A stretch of 64,000 bases of DNA from Paracoccus haematequi (GTDB taxonomy: Bacteria; Pseudomonadota; Alphaproteobacteria; Rhodobacterales; Rhodobacteraceae). Numbering within the stretch: position 1 is the stretch's first letter; every line of letters begins with the position of its first letter. The stretch lies in assembly GCF_900631945.1 (NCBI RefSeq), contig NZ_UZWE01000025.1, positions 56,147 through 120,146 of the forward strand. Direction: 5' to 3'. Shown here one piece after another: positions 33,255 through 41,871 of this stretch. The position numbers and the translations under genes are program-made. Under the pieces are notes generated by a model that searched no databases, had not been told where the DNA came from, and worked only from the letters and a program-made list of their open reading frames with translations.

Positions 33255-33284
33255 AAAAAACCCGCCGCCTCGATGGGCGGCGGG
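33255..33284 (-). terminator. Internal terminator between second tctC and tctB
   Basis: On the minus strand a 9-bp stem CCCGCCGCC/GGCGGCGGG (33276-33284 with 33261-33269) is followed by six T residues, just after the tctC stop at 33293. It is a good intrinsic terminator inside an apparent operon, so read-through to tctBA is probably partial. Confidence 0.8.
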
Positions 33285-33292
33285 GACTTGGG

Positions 33293-34267
33293 TCAGTCGG
33301 CGTAGACGCCGGCGGCCTCGATCACCGGCTTCCAGCGGGCGATCTCGGATTCCAGCTTGGCCTTCAGCGCCTCGGGCGTGGCGTCGGCGGCGGATGACGG
33401 GGCGGTGCCCAGATCGGCCATGGCCTTGGCCACGCCGTCGTCGGCCAACGCCTTTTGCAGCGACTCCGACAGGCGCTGATTGATCTCGGGCGCGGTGCCC
33501 TTGGGGGTATAGATGCCATGCCAGATGCCGAACTGCATCGCCTCCAGCCCGGATTCGGCGGCGGTGGGCAGGTCAGGGAACAGATCCAGCCTTTCGGGCG
33601 TGGTCACGGCATAGGCCTTGATGGTGCCCGCCTTGATCTGCTGGGTGGTGTTGGTGGTCTGGTCGCACATGATGTCGACCTGCCCGCCCAGCAGGTCGGT
33701 CATCGCCGGGCCGGTGCCCTTATACGGCACCGTCACCAGCGGCGCTTCCAAAGCCTGCATCAGCAGCATCCCGCACAGATGGCTGGCCGCGCCGATGCCC
33801 GCATTCGCCAGGGTCAGGGAATCGGCGTTCGCCTTGACATAGTCGATGAAGGCCAGGAAATCGGCCGGTTCGAAATCGGCCCGCGCGGTGACGACCATCG
33901 GCACCTCGGTGACAAGGCCGACATAGTCGAAGGCGTTCAGCGTGTCATAGGGCAGGTTGCGATACAGCGTGGCCGAGGTCGCCATGCCGATGTGATGCAG
34001 CAGCACCGTATACCCGTCGGCCTCGGCCTTGGCGACCTGGGCCGCGCCCAGCGTGCCGCCCGCGCCGCCCACGTTCTGGATCACGATCTGCTGTCCCAGG
34101 TCGTCGGACATGCGTTCCGCCACGAGGCGCGCCACGGTGTCGGTCGGGCCGCCTGCGGAAAACGGCACCACCATGGTGATCTGGCGTTCGGGATAGCCCT
34201 GGGCAAAGGCGGGCGCGGTCAGGATCGTGGCGGCGAAAAGCGCGCCGATCAGTTTCGAAGCGGTCAT
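33293..34267 (-). CDS. Tripartite tricarboxylate transporter binding protein (TctC), second copy
   Basis: 324-aa TctC/Bug protein with signal peptide (MTASKLIGALFAATILTAPAFA). Motifs YPERQITMVVPFSAGGPTDTVAR, IQNVGGAGGTLGAAQVAKAEADGYTVLL and TVPYKGTGPAMTDLLGG are present. It heads the tct block (tctC-tctB-tctA-tctC). The copies are clearly related but diverged in the ligand-binding middle (for example YASSGNGTPLHLS against LANAGIGAASHLC), so they may bind different carboxylates. Confidence 0.92.
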   Translation of the reverse strand: MTASKLIGALFAATILTAPAFAQGYPERQITMVVPFSAGGPTDTVARLVAERMSDDLGQQIVIQNVGGAGGTLGAAQVAKAEADGYTVLLHHIGMATSATLYRNLPYDTLNAFDYVGLVTEVPMVVTARADFEPADFLAFIDYVKANADSLTLANAGIGAASHLCGMLLMQALEAPLVTVPYKGTGPAMTDLLGGQVDIMCDQTTNTTQQIKAGTIKAYAVTTPERLDLFPDLPTAAESGLEAMQFGIWHGIYTPKGTAPEINQRLSESLQKALADDGVAKAMADLGTAPSSAADATPEALKAKLESEIARWKPVIEAAGVYAD

Positions 34268-34286
34268 GTGTCCTCCCAGACTGGCC

Positions 34287-34336
34287 GGCGGCGCGGTTGA
34301 CGCCGCCGTCATGCTGGCGACAGCTTGCGCCAGCAT
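34287..34336 (-). promoter_or_regulatory. Two perfect inverted repeats in the leader of the tct block
   Basis: ATGCTGGCG/CGCCAGCAT (34311-34319, 34328-34336) and GGCGGCG/CGCCGCC (34287-34293, 34301-34307) lie between the macB stop and the tctC start. The first has no T-run. They could be a macB 3' structure, a leader structure or an operator. Confidence 0.4.
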
Positions 34337-34359
34337 TCGGACAAGGCACAATCTTTTTT

Positions 34360-36303
34360 TTAGCCTTTGGAAAGCGCCGCGACCGGGTCCATCCGCGCGG
34401 CGCTGCGGGCGGGCAGAAAGCCGAAGGTGATGCCGATCAGGGTCGAGCTGATCAGCGCCGCGATCATCGCGTTCGGCGACTGGATCATGGTGAAGCTGGT
34501 GCTGAAGCGGTCGAAGACCAGCCCGAATCCAAGCGCCGCCGCGATGCCCAGGATGCCGCCGATCATGCAGACCAGCACGGCCTCGATCAGGAACTGTTGC
34601 AGGATGTCGCTGCGCCGCGCGCCGACCGCCATGCGCAGGCCGATCTCGGACACCCTTTCGGTGACCGAGACCAGCATGATGTTCATCACCCCGATCCCCC
34701 CGACCACCAGCGAGATGACGGCGATGGCCGCGATCAGCAGGGTCAGCGCGCCGGTGGTGCTGGTGATGGTCTGGCGGATCTGGTCGGTGTTGACGATGAA
34801 GAAGTCCTGCGTCCCGTGCCGCTGGGTCAGGAACGCGGTCACTGCCGATTGCGCCGCGCCCATGTCGGCATCATCGGCGATCCGCAGCGTCAGGCTGGAC
34901 AGGGTGCTGGTCCCCAGATAACGCGCCTGCACCGTGGTATAGGGGGCGTAAAGCCGCAGGCTCTGGCTGCCGCCCGGCCCGCGCGAGGCGATCTCGGCCA
35001 CGCCGACCACCTGCAACAGCCCGTTGCCCGCGTGGATCACCTGGCCCACGCCGCCGTCCGCGCGGTCCGGGAACAGGCTGTCGCGGGTGTTGGTGTCGAT
35101 CACCACCTCTTGCGCCATGCGGTCGACGGCCGCCTGGCCGAAGCTGCGCCCGGCGACAATGGCCGATCCGGTGACGGCGAAGTAATCCGCGCCGACGCCG
35201 CTGATCTGGGCGCTGGCCTCGGTCCCGCCGAAGCGGATGGTGGCGGTGGTCGCGGTGCCGGGGGTCGCTGCGGCGACGAAGGACAGGCGGCCCAGGGCCT
35301 CGGCATCCGCCGCGACCAGGGTCTTGATCCGCCCCGACCGCATGTCGCCGAAGTCGCGGCCCGGAAACACCTCCAGCGTGTTGGTCCCAAGCGACGAGAT
35401 ATTGGCCAGCACCTGCTGGCGCGACCCTTCGCCAAGCGCCACCACCGACACGACCGAGGCGATGCCGATGATGATCCCCAGCATGGTCAGGAAACTGCGC
35501 AGCTTGTGCGCGCGCATCGACACCAAGGCCATCCGCAGCGCCTCGCGGAAGGCCGAGCCGGGCAGGGCGGATGCGCCCCTGGCCGATCTGTCGCGGACGG
35601 CAGCCGGGGTTTCAGGGCGGTTCTGGCGGTCGGCGATGATGCGGCCGTCGCTGATCTCGATCACGCGGCGGGCGCGGGCTGCGACCTTGGGGTCATGGGT
35701 GACGATGATGATCGTGCGCCCGTCGGCGTTCAGTTCTTCCAGGATCGACAGCACTTCCTCGCCGCTGCGGCTGTCCAGGGCGCCGGTCGGCTCGTCCGCC
35801 AGGATGACGCTGGCGTCGTTCATCAGCGCGCGGGCGATGGACACGCGCTGCTGCTGGCCGCCCGACAGGGCCGCCGGACGATGGTCCAGCCGCGCGCCCA
35901 TGCCCAGCCGGTCCAGCAGCCCGGCGGCCCGCGCCCGGCGGAGCGATGCGCTCTCGCCCCGATAGACGGCCGGGATTTCCACATTGCCAAGCGCGGTCAG
36001 TTCCGGCAGCAGGTGATACCGCTGGAAGATGAAGCCGAAGCGTTCGCGCCGCAGCGCCGCCAGTTCGGCATTGTCCAGCCCGCCGGTATCCTGGCCCGCG
36101 AACAGATACCGGCCGGTGCTGGGCCGGTCCAGGCAGCCCAGGATGTTCATCAGCGTCGTCTTGCCCGACCCCGACGCGCCCATGATCGCCACGAATTCGC
36201 CGGGCCGGATGGTCAGGTCCACGTCGCGCAGGACGCTCAGCCGCTCCTCGCCCTGGGGATAGCTGCGTCCGATGCCCGTCAGCTGGATGATCGGCCCGTC
36301 CAC
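34360..36303 (-). CDS. macB: MacB-type ABC exporter (ATPase-permease fusion)
   Basis: 647 aa. Residues 1-230 are the ATPase (Walker A GASGSGKTT, signature LSGGQQQRVSIARALMND, Walker B VILADEPTGALD, H-loop THDPKVAA). A linker leads to a membrane helix (LTMLGIIIGIASVVSVVALGEGSR), a periplasmic MacB domain, and three C-terminal helices with GGIGVMNIMLVSVTERVSEIGLRMAVGARRSDIL. MacB dimers push substrates from the periplasm through MacA and a TolC-type channel. No TolC gene is in the window. 4 bases downstream of macA. Confidence 0.94.
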   Translation of the reverse strand: MDGPIIQLTGIGRSYPQGEERLSVLRDVDLTIRPGEFVAIMGASGSGKTTLMNILGCLDRPSTGRYLFAGQDTGGLDNAELAALRRERFGFIFQRYHLLPELTALGNVEIPAVYRGESASLRRARAAGLLDRLGMGARLDHRPAALSGGQQQRVSIARALMNDASVILADEPTGALDSRSGEEVLSILEELNADGRTIIIVTHDPKVAARARRVIEISDGRIIADRQNRPETPAAVRDRSARGASALPGSAFREALRMALVSMRAHKLRSFLTMLGIIIGIASVVSVVALGEGSRQQVLANISSLGTNTLEVFPGRDFGDMRSGRIKTLVAADAEALGRLSFVAAATPGTATTATIRFGGTEASAQISGVGADYFAVTGSAIVAGRSFGQAAVDRMAQEVVIDTNTRDSLFPDRADGGVGQVIHAGNGLLQVVGVAEIASRGPGGSQSLRLYAPYTTVQARYLGTSTLSSLTLRIADDADMGAAQSAVTAFLTQRHGTQDFFIVNTDQIRQTITSTTGALTLLIAAIAVISLVVGGIGVMNIMLVSVTERVSEIGLRMAVGARRSDILQQFLIEAVLVCMIGGILGIAAALGFGLVFDRFSTSFTMIQSPNAMIAALISSTLIGITFGFLPARSAARMDPVAALSKG

Positions 36304-36307
36304 CGGA

Positions 36308-37525
36308 TCAGCCCCGCATCCCGCGCGGCATCCCGCCCAGCGGGTTGCGGGCGGGAGAGCCGCCGTCAGCGCCGCCGGTGCCTGTCACGATCTTCTCGCC
36401 CTCGGCCAGGCCCTCGGTGATCTCGGCCATCACCTTGTCGTTCAGGCCGACGCTGACCACGCGTTCGGACAGCGTGCCGTCGCTGCCCTGGACCTGAAGC
36501 CGATAGCGCCCGTCCGGGCCGGGCGATCCAAGCGCCATAGACGGCACCGTCAGCACGTCCTGCGCGCTGCCCAGCACGATATGGACCTGCGCGGTCATAT
36601 AGGTGCGCAGGGTGCCGTCCGGGTTCGGCACGGTGAAGCGGCCGTTGTAATAGATCGCCTCGGACGTGGCGCTGCTGCCGGTTGCGGCGCTGCCGGCGAT
36701 GCTGGAATCGTTGACGATCGATTCGGGGGCGGGGGCCAGGGCTTCCAGCACGGCGTCATAGCGGCGTTCGGGCGCGCCCAGGATGGTGAACCAGACCGGC
36801 TGTCCGGGCCGCACCTGGCCGATATCGGCCTCGGAGATCTCGGCAAAGACCTCCATCTGCGTCAGATCGCCCAGCACGACGATGGTGGGCGCGGATTGGG
36901 CGGCATTGACGGTCTGGCCCTGCTGCGCGGTGATCGCCAGCACGGTGCCGTCGCTGGGCGCGGTGATGCGGGTATAGTCCAGGTTCGCCTGCGCCGTCTC
37001 GATGGCGACCTGGGCCTGGGCGATCTGGGCGTCCAGCGCCTCGATCTGGGCCTTGGACACCGCGACATCCGACACGGCCGTGTCGTATTCGGCCTGCAAG
37101 GACAGGTTGCTGCGCTGCAATTTCGCCAGCCGGTCCAGCGTGCGTTCGGCCAGATCCAGCGTCGATTCCCGCTCGACCCGCTGGGCGCGGGCGACGGCCA
37201 GGTCGGATTGCGCGGATTTCAGCGCGTTCTGCTGGTTGACCGAGTCGATCTGGGCGATCAGGTCGCCCTTTTTCACGGCCTGGCCCAGTTCCACGGCGAT
37301 GCGGGTGATCCGGCCCGACGCCTGCGCGCCCACCGCGACCAGGTTCCGGGGCTTGAGGGTGCCCTGCGCCAGCACCGTCACCTGGATGTCGCCGCGTTCG
37401 ACGGGGGTGGTCAGCACGGTCGCGCCGCTGTCGCCGGACTGGCCGATGCCCACCGCCGCCGCCCCGGCGGCAAGCGCCGCGCAGATCGCCAGTGCCAGCA
37501 CCCCGTGGCGAAACCGAACCCGCAT
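36308..37525 (-). CDS. macA: MacA-type periplasmic adaptor of ABC exporter
   Basis: 405-aa membrane-fusion protein anchored by an N-terminal helix (FRHGVLALAICAALAAGAAAVGIG). The barrel-sandwich/lipoyl halves (GTLKPRNLVAVGAQASGRI and TRITAPSDGTVLAIT) flank a coiled-coil hairpin rich in Ala, Gln and Leu (residues ~105-180); beta-barrel and C-terminal domains follow. It docks MacB to the outer-membrane channel. The last ~25 residues are Gly/Pro/Arg-rich. First gene of macAB, divergent from a two-component system 201 bases away. Confidence 0.92.
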   Translation of the reverse strand: MRVRFRHGVLALAICAALAAGAAAVGIGQSGDSGATVLTTPVERGDIQVTVLAQGTLKPRNLVAVGAQASGRITRIAVELGQAVKKGDLIAQIDSVNQQNALKSAQSDLAVARAQRVERESTLDLAERTLDRLAKLQRSNLSLQAEYDTAVSDVAVSKAQIEALDAQIAQAQVAIETAQANLDYTRITAPSDGTVLAITAQQGQTVNAAQSAPTIVVLGDLTQMEVFAEISEADIGQVRPGQPVWFTILGAPERRYDAVLEALAPAPESIVNDSSIAGSAATGSSATSEAIYYNGRFTVPNPDGTLRTYMTAQVHIVLGSAQDVLTVPSMALGSPGPDGRYRLQVQGSDGTLSERVVSVGLNDKVMAEITEGLAEGEKIVTGTGGADGGSPARNPLGGMPRGMRG

Positions 37526-37726
37526 CTGCCCTCCCTTTTCGGAAAACCGTTCCTCGACCCATAGATAGCGTCGGGGGCGGCAGATCCAATCCCGCCCGCG
37601 CGGCTGGCCGGGACAGATTTGTAAACCAATGTTGCGGCGGCGGCGCGGGAAACGTTCGGTTGCAAAATTCCCGCCCTCTCGGCGCGCCGGGCGCTATAGT
37701 CCCGGTCGAACGCGATCAGGATCATC

Positions 37727-38446
37727 ATGACCGGCAGCCCGCGCATCCTTGTCGTCGACGACGACGCCGAAATCCGCAGCCTGCTGGCCCGCTATCTGGG
37801 CGGGCAGGGGTTTCGCGTCGCCACCGCGCAGGACCGGCGCGAATGTCTGGCCTCTGTGGCCGACGCGCGGCCCGACCTGATCGTGCTGGACGTGATGCTG
37901 CCCGACGGCACCGGGCTGGAGATCTGCCGCAGCCTTCAGGACCGGCGGCCGCGCATCCCGGTGATCCTGCTGACCGCGCTGAAAGAGGACGTTGACCGCA
38001 TCGTCGGTCTGGAGATCGGCGCCGACGATTACCTGGGCAAGCCCTTCAACCCCCGCGAACTGACCGCCCGGATCCGCGCCGTCCTGCGCCGCAGCGGACC
38101 CGAGGATGCCCCGCCTCCCGCCCGCCGCTATCGCTTCGCGGGTTTCCAGGCGGTCCCTGACCAGCGGCGCGTGGTGGCGGATGGCGTGGACATCGACCTG
38201 ACCGGGGCCGAATTCGACCTGCTGATGGCCTTCCTGGAACGGCCGGGGCGGGTGCTGTCGCGCGACCTGCTGCTGGAACTAACCCAAGGGCGCGACCGCG
38301 ACCCGCTGGACCGTTCCATCGACGTGCTGATAAGCCGCCTTCGCCGCAAGCTGGCCGCCGACAGCCTGCCCGCGATCTTCAAGACGGTGCGCAACGGCGG
38401 CTATCAACTGGCGGTGCCGGTGCAGGCGGACGCGGCGGATCCATGA
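37727..38446 (+). CDS. OmpR-family response regulator
   Basis: 239 aa. Receiver domain with acidic pocket (VVDDDAE), phosphoacceptor Asp55 (LIVLDVMLPDGTG), Thr (ILLTAL) and Lys (YLGKPFNPREL); C-terminal winged helix (LTGAEFDLLMAFLERPGRVLSRDLLLELTQG and VRNGGYQLAVPV). Overlaps the histidine kinase gene by 4 bases. It is transcribed away from macAB across a 201-base intergenic region, so macAB is a likely target; this is inference from layout. Confidence 0.93.
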   Translation: MTGSPRILVVDDDAEIRSLLARYLGGQGFRVATAQDRRECLASVADARPDLIVLDVMLPDGTGLEICRSLQDRRPRIPVILLTALKEDVDRIVGLEIGADDYLGKPFNPRELTARIRAVLRRSGPEDAPPPARRYRFAGFQAVPDQRRVVADGVDIDLTGAEFDLLMAFLERPGRVLSRDLLLELTQGRDRDPLDRSIDVLISRLRRKLAADSLPAIFKTVRNGGYQLAVPVQADAADP

Positions 38447-39690
38447 CCTCGCTTCGCAACCGGATCGCGGGCTTCATGATCCTGGCCATCGCCACGGTGA
38501 TCGTGCTGGCAAGCCTGGTGGCCATGCAGATGATGCAGCGGCCGCTGCCGGAAACGGCGATCATCCCCGTGGCGCGCCAGATCGCCTGGAACGTCCGTTT
38601 CGCCCAGGCCGATCCGCAGGCGGCGGCGGATGCCGGGATCGCCTTCGCCGACGCCCCCGCCGCCGGGCTGCCGCAGGACCGTTCGACCCAACGCTGGTCG
38701 CGCGTGCTGGCGCGCCAGGGAATGGATCTGCCGCTGGCGGTGAGTGCCGATCCGGCGGGGACGACGCTGCGCATCTCGGTCGATCTGGGCGACCGCTGGG
38801 CGGTGCTGCCCCTGCCCGACCTGAGGCCGCCGCGCGGGGGGTGGCGGATCTTCGGGGCCTGGATGGCGCTGATCGTGGCGGGGGCGACCGTGGTGTCGCT
38901 GATCGCCGCCACGCGCATCACCGGGCCGCTGCGGATCCTGGAAAGCGCCGTGGACCGGATCGGCCGCGACGGCGTGCTGGTGCCGATCCCGGAAACCGGG
39001 CTGCCCGAGACCCAGGCCACAGCGCGGGCGCTGAACCACCTGTCGGCGCGCCTGAAATCGGCGATGGAAAGCCGGATGCGCCTAGTCGCGGCGGCGGGCC
39101 ACGACCTGCGTACGCCCATGACCCGGATGCGCCTGCGCGCCGAATTCGTCGAGGACGACGAAGAGCGGGGGAAATGGCTGGCCGACCTGGCCGAGCTTGA
39201 CGCCATCGCCGACAGCGCCATCCGGCTGGTGCGCGACCAGGTGGCGCAGGGCGACACGCAGGATCTGCGGCTGGACCGGCTGGTGGCGGACGTGGCGCAG
39301 GAACTGGACGCCCAGGGCTATGCCGTGGCGGTGGGGCCGCTGGCGCCGCTGACCGTCGCGGCCGATCCGCTGTCGCTGAAACGCGCCGTGCGCAACCTGC
39401 TGATCAACGCCGCGACCCATGGCAAGGCGGCGCGCGTCGCCCTGTCCCGCAACGCGGACCGCGCCGCCCTGCTGATCGAGGACGAAGGCCCCGGCATCCC
39501 CGAGCCGCTGATGGAGCGCGCCTTCGAGCCGTTCTTCCGCGTCGACGAGGCCCGCCGCAAGGCCCTGCCCGGCGCGGGCCTGGGCATGGCCATCGCCCGC
39601 CAGATCATCGAGCAGTCGGGCGGGCAGGTGCTGCTGGAGAACCTGCGCCCCCACGGGCTGCGGCAGCGGGTGGTGCTGCCGCTGCGGTGA
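38443..39690 (+). CDS. Membrane sensor histidine kinase
   Basis: 415 aa. N-terminal helix (IAGFMILAIATVIVLASLVAMQMM), periplasmic sensor of about 110 residues, second helix near 140-160, HAMP (ATRITGPLRILESAVDRIG), HisKA with phospho-His220 (AAGHDLRTPMTRMRLRAEF), then ATPase N-box NLLINAATHG, G1 DEGPGIPE and G2 GAGLGMAIARQI. EnvZ-like architecture. Stimulus unknown; partner of the preceding response regulator. Confidence 0.93.
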   Translation: MTSLRNRIAGFMILAIATVIVLASLVAMQMMQRPLPETAIIPVARQIAWNVRFAQADPQAAADAGIAFADAPAAGLPQDRSTQRWSRVLARQGMDLPLAVSADPAGTTLRISVDLGDRWAVLPLPDLRPPRGGWRIFGAWMALIVAGATVVSLIAATRITGPLRILESAVDRIGRDGVLVPIPETGLPETQATARALNHLSARLKSAMESRMRLVAAAGHDLRTPMTRMRLRAEFVEDDEERGKWLADLAELDAIADSAIRLVRDQVAQGDTQDLRLDRLVADVAQELDAQGYAVAVGPLAPLTVAADPLSLKRAVRNLLINAATHGKAARVALSRNADRAALLIEDEGPGIPEPLMERAFEPFFRVDEARRKALPGAGLGMAIARQIIEQSGGQVLLENLRPHGLRQRVVLPLR

Positions 39691-39924
39691 TCGTCAGCCA
39701 CGATGCCAAGCGGACAGGCCGCGCCGTGGAAGGCGCGGGCTGCCAATGGAGACAGATTCCCGACCGCCACCCCTGCCGGGCGGCAATGACGCAATCCGGG
39801 CCTATTGCCATGCACGATTTTGCGCCGGCCGGTCACATTTCTGTTGGCGAAACCACCCCAGCTATTGCATAGACGCGGCATTCGCGGATTCGCGGATGCA
39901 GATTGGGTGACCGGGCCCCTCTGG

Positions 39925-39969
39925 CGGATGTGGCGGCACATCCGTGATGTCGGCACTGTTTCGAAACAG
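39925..39969. promoter_or_regulatory. Hairpin and perfect palindrome upstream of DUF475 copy B
   Basis: CGGATGTG-GCGG-CACATCCG (39925-39944) has a perfect 8-bp stem and tetraloop. CTGTTTCGAAACAG (39956-39969) is a perfect 14-base palindrome ending 17 bases before the ATG. The rest of the 296-base gap (39691-39986) shows no gene. The palindrome could be a repressor site overlapping the start region. Confidence 0.45.
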
Positions 39970-39986
39970 CCGCCTGGATTCTTTGC

Positions 39987-41072
39987 ATGGAAAACGGACT
40001 GCCTTCCGATGGCGCGCACGCAGGCGCCCGGCCGATCCTTCACTATTTCACCTGGGCCTTCATCGTCACCGTCGTCGGCCTGGCCTTGGGCGCCTATCTG
40101 GGCTGGCAGATGACCGGCACGGTCGGCGGCACGCTGACGATCTTCTTCATCTGCACGGTGCTAGCCGTGCTGGAAATCTCGCTGTCCTTCGACAACGCCA
40201 TCGTCAACGCCAACAAGCTGAAGGAAATGACGCCGGTCTGGCAGCGCCGCTTCCTGACCTGGGGGATCCTGATCGCCGTCTTCGGGATGCGGATCGTATT
40301 CCCGCTGCTGATCGTGGTGATCGCCGCCAAGATCGGCCCGTGGGAGGCCGTGGTCCTGGCCGCCGCCCAGCCCGAGGAATACGCCCGCATCATGCATGAT
40401 GCGCACCTGCCCATCGCGGCCTTCGGCGGCACCTTCCTGATGATGGTCGGCCTGTCCTTCTTCTTCGACCATGAAAAGGACGTGCATTGGGTCCGCTGGC
40501 TGGAATCCAAGATGCAGAAATACGCGACCATCCGCGGCATCGAGGTCGCCCTGGTGCTGTCGCTGATCCTGATCTTCTCGCGCTTCCTGGATCCTGCCGA
40601 ATCCGAGGTGTTCTTCAAGTCCGCGATCTGGGGCCTGCTGACCTTCCTGCTGGTCGAGGTTCTGGGCGGGCTGCTGGACAGCACACAGGAAACGCTGGTC
40701 GCGGGCGCCAAGGGCGGCCTGGGCGCCTTCCTGTATCTGGAGGTGCTGGATGCGTCCTTCAGCTTTGACGGCGTGATCGGGGCCTTCGCGCTGACGCAGA
40801 ACCTGTTCATCATCGCCATCGGCCTGGGCATCGGCGCGATGTATGTGCGGTCGATGACCATCATGCTGGTGGAAAAGGGGACGCTGGCGCAATACCGCTA
40901 TCTGGAACACGGCGCCTTCTACGCCATCATCGCGCTGTCGGTGATCATGTTCCTGCAATCCTTCGTCCACATCCCCGAGGTCATCACCGGCCTGGGCGGC
41001 GCGGCGCTGATCGGCGTGTCGCTGTGGTCCTCGATCCGGTGGAACAGAAGATCCGCCGAGGCAGGCGAGTAA
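39987..41072 (+). CDS. DUF475 integral membrane protein (TerC/LysE superfamily), copy B
   Basis: 361 aa, same architecture as the protein at 22307: EISLSFDNAIVNANKLKEM and DASFSFDGVIGAFALTQNLF in the same relative places. The N-terminus (MENGLPSDGAHAGARPILHYF) and central cytoplasmic region (FFDHEKDVHWVRWLESKMQKYATIRG) differ from copy A. DNA of the two copies is almost identical over 22451-22573 / 40170-40292. Alone, with palindromes upstream and a terminator downstream. Function unknown. Confidence 0.88.
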   Translation: MENGLPSDGAHAGARPILHYFTWAFIVTVVGLALGAYLGWQMTGTVGGTLTIFFICTVLAVLEISLSFDNAIVNANKLKEMTPVWQRRFLTWGILIAVFGMRIVFPLLIVVIAAKIGPWEAVVLAAAQPEEYARIMHDAHLPIAAFGGTFLMMVGLSFFFDHEKDVHWVRWLESKMQKYATIRGIEVALVLSLILIFSRFLDPAESEVFFKSAIWGLLTFLLVEVLGGLLDSTQETLVAGAKGGLGAFLYLEVLDASFSFDGVIGAFALTQNLFIIAIGLGIGAMYVRSMTIMLVEKGTLAQYRYLEHGAFYAIIALSVIMFLQSFVHIPEVITGLGGAALIGVSLWSSIRWNRRSAEAGE

Positions 41073-41131
41073 AAGGAAACCTGCCGTCGAGCGATCTGGC
41101 ACATTCCGTCTTGCAGGACATGTGCATCCGG

Positions 41132-41163
41132 GCCTGCCAGCGTCGCCGCTGGCAGGCTTTTCT
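41132..41163 (+). terminator. Intrinsic terminator of DUF475 copy B
   Basis: 10-bp perfect stem GCCTGCCAGC/GCTGGCAGGC (41132-41141, 41148-41157) with a 6-base loop, then TTTTCT. The rest of the gap to 41331 shows no gene. Confidence 0.9.
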
Positions 41164-41331
41164 ATGCTGCAACAGCAAGACAGGCTGCGGTCTTCATCCC
41201 GGCGCCCACCGATTTGGGGATATACACGGATGAGCTCGCCCGCCGATGACCTCATCCGAGTGTCCAGCATTCTCGATCAGGCAAGCATCAGGAGCGGCAC
41301 CGATACGCGACAGCTTCCGGGCCAGCGTCCG

Positions 41332-41871
41332 TCAGCTTGGACCGCCGTGATCTGCTGCATCTTTCAGACCTGACAAACCATTGTCGATCAGGGCCTTCAT
41401 CGCCGTGACGGCCGCCTCGTCGCTGAACTGTTCGGCGGGTTCGTTGGTGGTGTCGGCGCGGAAGAAGCTGGCTTTCCAGGTTACGTCCGACCCTTCGGCG
41501 GCGGGGGCGACCGTGATGCTGTTGGTATAGTAGCTGACGGGAAAGACCTCGATATCCGGCTCGCTCAGCCGCCAGCGGATTTCCAGCGTATCGTCGTCGA
41601 TACGGTCGATGCCGTCGGTCACCGTGCCGCCCGAGGTGAATTCGACCGTCCGTCTGGCGCCCTTGCCCTCGCCCTCCATGGCGACCGAGGCCACATCGGG
41701 GTGCCAGTCGGCGATGCTGGCGGGGTCGCGCAGGATTTTCCACACAGCCTCGGGCGGGGTAGCCAGGGTGATCTTTTGTTCGGCCTGCTGGGGCGTCGGG
41801 CCGTGCGCCCAGGCGGGCAGGGCAAGCGAGGCTGTCAGCGCGGCGGCGGCGACGAATTTTCCAAATGTCAT
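41332..41871 (-). CDS. mxaD: MxaD, periplasmic SRPBCC protein of methanol oxidation
   Basis: 179 aa with signal peptide (MTFGKFVAAAALTASLALPAWA). The mature part is a START/SRPBCC fold: ITLATPPEAVWKILRDPASIADWHPDVASV, a motif typical of MxaD. MxaD is reported to help electron transfer between methanol dehydrogenase and cytochrome cL. Last gene of mxaFJGIRSACKLD; its ATG overlaps the mxaL stop. Start at 41871 chosen because it gives the signal peptide. Confidence 0.92.
   Translation of the reverse strand: MTFGKFVAAAALTASLALPAWAHGPTPQQAEQKITLATPPEAVWKILRDPASIADWHPDVASVAMEGEGKGARRTVEFTSGGTVTDGIDRIDDDTLEIRWRLSEPDIEVFPVSYYTNSITVAPAAEGSDVTWKASFFRADTTNEPAEQFSDEAAVTAMKALIDNGLSGLKDAADHGGPS

Noticed and set aside
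34287..34336. Intrinsic terminator for macB
   Set aside because: Stems are good but lack a following T-run on the minus strand, so kept only as an unassigned inverted-repeat region.
39691..39986. A yybP-ykoY manganese riboswitch before the TerC-like gene
   Set aside because: Its conserved loop sequences are absent; only simple inverted repeats are present.
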